A stretch of 11,226 nt of DNA from Candidatus Fonsibacter sp. Its GTDB lineage: Bacteria > Pseudomonadota > Alphaproteobacteria > Pelagibacterales > Pelagibacteraceae. The position numbers and the translations under genes are program-made. Position 1 is the stretch's first letter. Each line of letters starts with the position of its first letter. This document shows positions 7,023 through 11,226 of the stretch, piece by piece. The stretch spans positions 1-11,226 of the forward strand of contig SHWR01000035.1 in assembly GCA_009693745.1 (NCBI GenBank), in the 5' to 3' direction. Under the pieces are notes generated by a model that saw nothing but the letters and a program-made list of their open reading frames with translations, did not search any database and was not told the DNA's origin.

Positions 7023-8346
7023 CAAAAATCTTAAATATATCTTGTTTCCATCTAGTATTATACTTTTCTATAAGAGATTGTGCTGGCGATTTTTTATCTT
7101 TAATGAAATTATTAATATCTTTTAAAAAAATAACCTCATCCATCCCTTTGCTATTTATCTGATTTCTATTCTTCAATCCTAAAGTAGACAAATCTACTAA
7201 CTTTTTAGCATGATCAAATATTTTAGTATTTTTAATTTCAGTATCAAAACCTTTTTTTGGGACTTCCAAATACGCTTTATAAATATCTTGGTAGCTCCAA
7301 TTTTCTACATAATCTAAAGCCTGATTCAATGAGTCTTCATCATAAAGGAGTCCTGTCCAAAATGCAGGTATTGAACAAATGCCCGCTGACGAACAAGAAT
7401 CTGCAGATCTAATTTCTAAATATTTTTTTAATCTTAATTCAGTAAAAATAGTTGATATGTGATTTTCCCAATCTTGAATGGTTGGTTTTTTATTTGGATA
7501 GTTTTTTAATTCTCCAGAGATAAAATCATTAAAACTTTCACCTGCACAATCAATATATTCATCATCCTTAATAATAAAATACATTGGTACTTTAAGTGCG
7601 AAATCTACATAACATTCAAAACTATTTTCATCCTTTAAAAAAAATTCAGGGATTCCTGATCTATTTTTATCAGTATTTTGCCAAATATGAGTTCTATAAG
7701 ATAAATAACTATTCAACTCTTTTTCTTTAAATGGAGAATTAGAAAATAAAGAAACAGCAATCGGCGTAATAGCTGCTATTAATTTTGATTTTTTTTTATA
7801 ATCAGCCTCATTTAAATAATCTAAATTGACTTGCGTAGCACAAGTTCTATGCATCATATCTAGCCCATTTCTTCCAACGCTTGGCATATACTTTCTCATG
7901 ATTTCATATCTCTTTTTTGGAGATTTAAAAACATCACTTAATTTTGTAATAGGTGCAAATCCGTTTCCTAACAAACCTATTCCTAATTTAGCACAAATAA
8001 TCTTTAATTCTTTTAAATAAGAATTAATTTCATTACATGTTTGATGAATATTTTGAACAGCGTCTCCTGATAATTCAAATTGCAAACCGGGTTCTAGAGT
8101 AATATTTTTTTTATTTTTAACTAAGCCTAAAATATTTTCTCCTTCTTTAACTGGTGTCCAATTATTTTTTATAAGTTCAGAAAAAATTTTTAAAATACTA
8201 ACATTACCATCATAAGGAATGGGATTTTTATTTTTTAAATCAAATAAAAACTTTTCATGTTCGGTTCCAATTCTCCAACTATCTTTACTTTTAGAACCTT
8301 TTAAAAAATATTCTATTAACTGTTGTTTGTTTTCAATATATTGCAA
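7006..8346 (-). CDS. gshA: Glutamate-cysteine ligase, plant/alphaproteobacterial type
   Basis: This is the first and usually rate-limiting step of glutathione synthesis, joining L-glutamate to L-cysteine with ATP. The 446-residue protein belongs to the GCS2 family shared by plants and alphaproteobacteria, not to the E. coli GshA type. Motifs include IGTEHEKF (26-33, metal/glutamate site), TLEPGLQFELSG (83-94), the block YMPSVGRNGLDMMHRTCATQ (153-172), SNSPF (202-206), YRTHIW (217-222), IRSAD (312-316) and SIPAFWTGLLYD (325-336). Cys318 and Cys324 flank SSAG, close enough to suggest a redox pair, although the plant regulatory disulfides cannot be mapped by eye. The start is TTG at 8346-8344: a stop at 8370-8368 closes the frame upstream and no ATG lies between. 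gshB starts within its last 17 bases. The weak start and the 133-base upstream gap leave room for regulation. Confidence 0.93.
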   Translation of the reverse strand: MQYIENKQQLIEYFLKGSKSKDSWRIGTEHEKFLFDLKNKNPIPYDGNVSILKIFSELIKNNWTPVKEGENILGLVKNKKNITLEPGLQFELSGDAVQNIHQTCNEINSYLKELKIICAKLGIGLLGNGFAPITKLSDVFKSPKKRYEIMRKYMPSVGRNGLDMMHRTCATQVNLDYLNEADYKKKSKLIAAITPIAVSLFSNSPFKEKELNSYLSYRTHIWQNTDKNRSGIPEFFLKDENSFECYVDFALKVPMYFIIKDDEYIDCAGESFNDFISGELKNYPNKKPTIQDWENHISTIFTELRLKKYLEIRSADSCSSAGICSIPAFWTGLLYDEDSLNQALDYVENWSYQDIYKAYLEVPKKGFDTEIKNTKIFDHAKKLVDLSTLGLKNRNQINSKGMDEVIFLKDINNFIKDKKSPAQSLIEKYNTRWKQDIFKIFDEEAF

Positions 8347-8359
8347 TTTAATATCTAAT

Positions 8360-8410
8360 TTATATTTTTAATTGATCTAATTTATTCCTTAGAGTTCTCA
8401 AATTCAACAT
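8360..8410 (-). other. Possible 16-codon upstream reading frame (leader) before gshA
   Basis: An ATG at 8410-8408 opens a 16-codon frame (MLNLRTLRNKLDQLKI) that ends with TAA 13 bases before the gshA TTG start. It has no Shine-Dalgarno sequence, and no Cys, Glu or Gly run that would point to amino-acid attenuation. It could be a short leader affecting translation of the weak TTG start, a remnant of a gene, or chance. Confidence 0.2.
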
Positions 8411-8443
8411 GCATTGTTTTATTTTAATATAAAAAAAAAAATA

Positions 8444-8473
8444 TATATTCCCTTAATAAAACTAGAATAGGAG
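8444..8473 (+). promoter_or_regulatory. Possible -10 box and strong Shine-Dalgarno site for the DUF1330 gene
   Basis: AGGAG at 8469-8473 lies six bases before the ATG at 8480, an ideal ribosome binding site and the only one of this quality in the window. TATATT at 8444-8449 lies 30 bases before the ATG and could be the -10 box, but no good -35 is seen and an 11-base A tract (8431-8441) sits just upstream. The ribosome site is well supported; the promoter box is not. Confidence 0.45.
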
Positions 8474-8479
8474 AAATTT

Positions 8480-8767
8480 ATGAAGGGTTACTGGATAGCC
8501 AAATATAAAAAGGCAGAAGATACAAAAAAATTAGGCAGTTATGCTGAAAAAGCTTTAAAAGCTATTACTGATTTTGGGGGAGAGCCTTTAGTAAGAGGAG
8601 GAAAATATATTACCCTTGAAGGTGAAGAATTTATTCGAACAGTAATTTGGAAATTTAAAGATTACGAGACAGCATTAAACTGTTACAAATCTAAAAATTA
8701 TCAAGAAGCCTGGTCTATAGCTAAGAACACTGTTGTTAGGGAGCTTATGATTGTTGAAGGAATTTAA
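8480..8767 (+). CDS. DUF1330 family small protein
   Basis: This is a 95-residue soluble protein with no signal or membrane segment. MKGYWIAKY at the start, YAEKALKAITDFGGEPLVRGGK at 21-42, and FIRTVIWKFKDYETALNCYKSKNYQEA at 51-77 match DUF1330, whose members form dimeric alpha/beta barrels (ferredoxin-like fold) related to monooxygenase and EthD-like domains. No enzymatic activity is established for the family in general, so none is assigned. The start is certain: AGGAG lies six bases before the ATG. It stands alone on its strand between divergent gshA and a convergent DNA glycosylase gene that it overlaps by 4 bases. The strong ribosome site suggests higher expression than its neighbours. 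Confidence 0.88.
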   Translation: MKGYWIAKYKKAEDTKKLGSYAEKALKAITDFGGEPLVRGGKYITLEGEEFIRTVIWKFKDYETALNCYKSKNYQEAWSIAKNTVVRELMIVEGI

Positions 8768-9390
8768 TATTCAACCGGAACAGGATCTATGCTTCTCCAC
8801 ATATACCATGTTGCAACTGTTGAGTATGGATGCCATTTTTTTTTAAAAAAATCTAACTGATCTTTTTTTAGAGGATATTCTTTTTTATAATTTTTAGAAA
8901 TTGCTTTAATTAAACCAATATCTGAGAATGGAAAAATATTCGATCGATTGAGATTAAAAATAAGAAACATTTGTGCGGTCCAAATTCCAATACCTTTAAT
9001 CTGAACTAAACGTTTAATCGCTTCATCATCTGACATTTCTTGTAAAATTTTTATATTTAAATTTTTATTAAAGAGTTCGTTTGCTATAATCTTCAAATAA
9101 GCAATTTTTTGACGCGACAATCCAATAGATGTTAATTTTTTCTTAGGTAATTTTATTAAATTTATTGGTGTGATTTTTTTAATAACTTTTTCAAATTTTA
9201 GCCATATTGAATCTGCGGCCTTTACTGAAATTTGCTGACCAATGATCGATCTACACAATGAATAAAATGGATCATTTCTTGTAACTAAATACCCATCATA
9301 TTCTTTAATAATTTTTGCTAATTTTTTATCTTTTTCAGATAAAAATTTTTTTGCCTCATTCCAGTAATAAGGTGGCTTTTTTATTTTCAT
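8764..9390 (-). CDS. AlkA-like DNA-3-methyladenine glycosylase (HhH-GPD)
   Basis: This 208-residue base-excision repair enzyme removes alkylated purines such as 3-methyladenine from DNA. The HhH-GPD core is clear: SIIGQQISVKAADSIW (48-63), IGLSRQKIAYL (89-99), the helix-hairpin-helix IKGIGIWTAQMFLIF (131-145), and the catalytic Asp157 in FPFSDIGL. There is no Lys in the hairpin where bifunctional glycosylases such as OGG1 or Nth carry it, and no iron-sulfur cysteine cluster at the end, so it is a monofunctional, AlkA-type enzyme. The N-terminal domain of E. coli AlkA (282 residues) is absent, as in many short bacterial and archaeal forms. I chose the ATG at 9390, two bases past the stop of the permease gene; a TTG at 9396 overlapping that stop is the alternative and adds two residues. 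It is co-transcribed with the permease. The 3' end overlaps the DUF1330 gene by 4 bases. Confidence 0.88.
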   Translation of the reverse strand: MKIKKPPYYWNEAKKFLSEKDKKLAKIIKEYDGYLVTRNDPFYSLCRSIIGQQISVKAADSIWLKFEKVIKKITPINLIKLPKKKLTSIGLSRQKIAYLKIIANELFNKNLNIKILQEMSDDEAIKRLVQIKGIGIWTAQMFLIFNLNRSNIFPFSDIGLIKAISKNYKKEYPLKKDQLDFFKKKWHPYSTVATWYMWRSIDPVPVEY

Positions 9391-9392
9391 TT

Positions 9393-10280
9393 TCAAATTT
9401 GTCTTGGCAAACTAATTCTTCTTCCTTTTATTTCCTCACGTTTAAATATTACAAAAGAACTGGTTATTATTATTATTGCGCCAATAATAGTTGTAAAAGA
9501 AGGAACTTCAGAAAAAATATAATAACCAAAAATTATTGCTGACAAAACACTTAAATATTTGAGAGGAGTTATTAGTGATGCGTCAGCTTTTCTATATGCC
9601 GTTGTCATGAATAAGTTCGCAATAGATCCACTGATACCAATCATGCATAGATAAAAAAAATCTAGAATATTTGGCATTGTCCATTCCTCAAAAAAGAATG
9701 CTATAAAGCTAATAATTATTAATAAAGCTGTGAAATAAAAAGCTATTAAATAATCTGGCTCAGTTTTTGATAATCTTTTAATTGAAATTGCAACAATACT
9801 AAAACCAATGCAGAAAAAGATTGGGAAGATGGAATATATATTAAAAAGACCAGTTCCTGGTTTTGTAATAAATAACACTCCAATTAATCCAGCTAAAACA
9901 GCAAACCATCTTTTATAACCAACAACCTCTTTTAAAAAAATTATAGAAAAAATTGTAACAAAAACTGGCGCTGCTTGAGCAATAGATACGACTTCAGCTA
10001 ATTGCATATATTTTACGCCAATAAAGATTGATATCATTGCAAATGTTCCAGTAAAAGCTCTAATAAAGTGTAACTTAGGTTTGTTAGTTTTGTAAAAAGT
10101 AAATATCTTATTTTTAGGTATTAAAAAAAAAATAGGAATTAATCCAAATAATCCTCTGAAAAACACAACTTCGCCAATTGGGTAATCATTAGTTGTTAAT
10201 TTAACTAAAATATCCATCATAGAAAAACAAATAACGCTTAAAAGCATATAAAAAGAACCGGTTCTATTAGATGATGGCAT
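9393..10280 (-). CDS. EamA/DMT superfamily permease
   Basis: This is an inner-membrane transporter of 295 residues with about ten hydrophobic segments arranged as two EamA repeats (roughly residues 8-140 and 148-280). Typical features are SVICFSMMDILVKLT in the first helix, EVVFFRGLFGLIP in the second, AEVVSIAQAAPVFVTIFSIIFLKE at the end of the first repeat, and LITPLKYLSVLSAIIFGYYIF followed by GAIIIITSSFVIF at the end of the second. The tail is basic (KREEIKGRR), consistent with a cytoplasmic end. Members export or import amino acids, nucleosides, SAM and other metabolites; the substrate cannot be read from sequence. The ATG at 10280 is preferred; an adjacent in-frame TTG at 10283 is possible. 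It lies two bases upstream of the DNA glycosylase gene, so the two share a transcript, but no functional link is obvious. It diverges from msrA across a gap of about 59 bases. Confidence 0.88.
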   Translation of the reverse strand: MPSSNRTGSFYMLLSVICFSMMDILVKLTTNDYPIGEVVFFRGLFGLIPIFFLIPKNKIFTFYKTNKPKLHFIRAFTGTFAMISIFIGVKYMQLAEVVSIAQAAPVFVTIFSIIFLKEVVGYKRWFAVLAGLIGVLFITKPGTGLFNIYSIFPIFFCIGFSIVAISIKRLSKTEPDYLIAFYFTALLIIISFIAFFFEEWTMPNILDFFYLCMIGISGSIANLFMTTAYRKADASLITPLKYLSVLSAIIFGYYIFSEVPSFTTIIGAIIIITSSFVIFKREEIKGRRISLPRQI

Positions 10281-10288
10281 CAATATAT

Positions 10289-10317
10289 TTTACCTAAATC
10301 TTTTCATAACATATAAA
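10289..10317 (+). promoter_or_regulatory. Possible promoter for msrA
   Basis: TTTACC (10289-10294) and TATAAA (10312-10317) are separated by 17 bases, a normal sigma70 spacing, and the -10 box ends 22 bases before the msrA ATG. The -35 matches TTGACA at four of six positions. The location, between divergent genes, is right, but AT-rich DNA yields many such matches. Confidence 0.3.
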
Positions 10318-10339
10318 AATAACTTTAATATAAAATTTT

Positions 10340-10795
10340 ATGAATATTGCTATATTTGCAGCTGGATGTTTTTGGGGAATTGAAAAAAAGTTTGATCTTA
10401 CAAAAGGTGTATTAAAAGTTGAGGTGGGTTACACTGGTGGAGAAACTAAAAACCCAACTTATGAAAAAGTTTGTTACGAAGATACAGGTCACGCTGAAGC
10501 GGTAAGAGTCAATTTTGATAAAAATATTATAACTTACAAAGAATTATTAAATATCTTTTGGTCTTGTCATAATCCTACTACATTAAATAGGCAAGGCCCT
10601 GATATTGGTAAACAATATCGTTCGGCAATATTTTATCTAGATGATAAACAAAAATTTGAGGCTGAAGAATCTAAAAAAATAATGAATGAAACTATGTTTA
10701 ATAATGAAATTGTAACAAAAATTACCAAATTTGATGAATTTTATTTAGCGGAGGAATATCATCAGAAATATCTAAAAAAACTTGGAAAGTATTAA
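10340..10795 (+). CDS. msrA: Peptide methionine-S-sulfoxide reductase MsrA, short form
   Basis: This enzyme reduces the S epimer of methionine sulfoxide, free or in proteins, repairing oxidative damage. The nucleophile Cys10 lies in the hallmark GCFWG. Other family motifs are VGYTGGETKNPTYEKVCYEDTGHAEAV in sequence at 29-55, NPTTLNRQGPDIGKQYRSAI at 78-97 and EEYHQKYL at 138-145. At 151 residues it lacks the N-terminal extension of E. coli MsrA and the C-terminal tail that carries its resolving cysteines. Only Cys10, Cys45 and Cys76 remain, so regeneration must use one of these or an outside thiol such as glutathione or thioredoxin. The ATG at 10340 starts just before the first beta strand and has no Shine-Dalgarno sequence. 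Its stop overlaps the start of the sulfurtransferase gene as TAATG, indicating coupled translation. Confidence 0.94.
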   Translation: MNIAIFAAGCFWGIEKKFDLTKGVLKVEVGYTGGETKNPTYEKVCYEDTGHAEAVRVNFDKNIITYKELLNIFWSCHNPTTLNRQGPDIGKQYRSAIFYLDDKQKFEAEESKKIMNETMFNNEIVTKITKFDEFYLAEEYHQKYLKKLGKY

Positions 10796-11226
10796 TGTCA
10801 TTAGTTTCTACAGAGTGGTTAGAAAAAAATCTTTTTAAAGATGATATTAAAGTTTTAGACTGCTCTTGGCACATGCCAAATACTAAAAGAATTGGTGAAG
10901 ATGAATTTTTTAAAGAGCATATTCCAGAATCAAATTTTTTTAATATTGATAAATTTTCAGACCCTTTAGCAAAATTTCCTCACACTATTCCATCTTCAGA
11001 ATTATTTGAAAAATTAAGTTCTGAACTTGGAATTAAAAATACAGATCATATTATAGTGTACGATAGTCTTGGTATTTTTAGTGCTCCTAGAGTTTGGTGG
11101 ATGTTTAATTATTTTGGTCATAAAAAAATATCCATACTAGATGGCGGCCTAGTTAAATGGAAAAATGAAAATAAAAAAATAGAAAATGGATCTGAGAAAA
11201 AATTTCTAAAAAGTAATTTTAAATGC
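10795..11226 (+). CDS. 3-mercaptopyruvate/thiosulfate sulfurtransferase (rhodanese), cut by the right edge
   Basis: Starting at the ATG that overlaps the msrA stop (TAATG), the frame is open for 144 codons to the window end. It encodes the N-terminal, inactive rhodanese domain of a two-domain sulfurtransferase: VSTEWLEKNL (4-13), VLDCSWHMP (20-28), HIPESNFFNIDKFSDP (42-57), HTIPSSELFEKLSSELGI (63-80), IIVYDSLGIFSAPRVWWMF (86-104) and ILDGGLVKW (114-122). FSAPRVWWMF is typical of SseA-type mercaptopyruvate sulfurtransferases, which move sulfur from 3-mercaptopyruvate or thiosulfate to thiols or cyanide. The catalytic cysteine loop (usually CGSGVTA-like) is in the second domain, outside the window, so activity and exact substrate cannot be judged. 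Confidence 0.88.
   Translation, partial: MSLVSTEWLEKNLFKDDIKVLDCSWHMPNTKRIGEDEFFKEHIPESNFFNIDKFSDPLAKFPHTIPSSELFEKLSSELGIKNTDHIIVYDSLGIFSAPRVWWMFNYFGHKKISILDGGLVKWKNENKKIENGSEKKFLKSNFKC

Noticed and set aside
7023..7025. TTG as the gshB start
   Set aside because: An ATG follows directly and begins the usual family start; the extra codon adds nothing.
7826..8020. Plus-strand open frame within gshA
   Set aside because: It is antisense to the conserved gshA block at residues 110-173; nothing supports its expression.
8431..8441. A tract of 11 A as a terminator tail
   Set aside because: No stem precedes it on either strand, and the gap lies between divergent genes where no terminator is expected.
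9315..9542. Plus-strand open frame across the glycosylase-permease junction
   Set aside because: It is low complexity, antisense to two well-supported genes and has no recognisable domain.
1..11226. CRISPR array, mobile element, tRNA, rRNA or defence island
   Set aside because: I saw no regularly spaced repeats, transposase or integrase motifs, tRNA-like cloverleaf or defence-gene signatures; the low-GC tracts are simple AT bias.

Overview
The window looks like part of a streamlined, very AT-rich alphaproteobacterial genome, most likely SAR11 (Pelagibacterales) or a close relative. This rests on several observations. The proteins are rich in Lys, Asn and Ile. Only about 390 of 11,226 bases lie outside genes. 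Neighbouring genes overlap or almost touch, ribosome binding sites are mostly absent, and some starts are TTG. The plant-type (GCS2 family) glutamate-cysteine ligase also fits alphaproteobacteria. The taxonomic call is inference; no rRNA or other marker gene is present.

Layout. Positions 1-77 (-) hold the lysine-rich start of a gene that runs off the left edge. Positions 160-1032 (-) encode a DapA/NanA-family class I aldolase that lacks the arginine expected in a true dihydrodipicolinate synthase. Divergent from it, 1104-3075 (+) is a two-gene unit: a GDP-mannose 4,6-dehydratase-like nucleotide-sugar enzyme and a family 9 (heptosyltransferase-like) glycosyltransferase, probably for surface glycans. 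Positions 3067-3959 (-) are a two-gene envelope unit: a previously hidden 37-residue membrane peptide whose stop overlaps the start (ATGA) of a short AsmA-like protein. Positions 4008-6083 (+) encode oligopeptidase B with an intact catalytic triad.

Positions 6075-8346 (-) are the complete glutathione synthesis operon gshA-gshB, with overlapping genes. Positions 8480-8767 (+) are a DUF1330 protein with the only strong Shine-Dalgarno sequence in the window. Positions 8764-10280 (-) pair an EamA/DMT permease with an AlkA-like HhH-GPD DNA glycosylase. Positions 10340-11226 (+) carry msrA, overlapping by one base the start of a 3-mercaptopyruvate sulfurtransferase that is cut by the right edge.

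Two themes stand out. The left third deals with sugars and the cell envelope. The right half is rich in thiol and damage-repair functions: glutathione synthesis, methionine sulfoxide repair, sulfur transfer and alkylated-base repair. All three convergent gene pairs overlap at their 3' ends, leaving no room for ordinary terminators. I see no mobile element, CRISPR array, tRNA or rRNA, and no clear novel defence or biosynthetic system. The most noteworthy items are the hidden small membrane gene, the atypical aldolase, the divergent dehydratase and the short MsrA without C-terminal cysteines.
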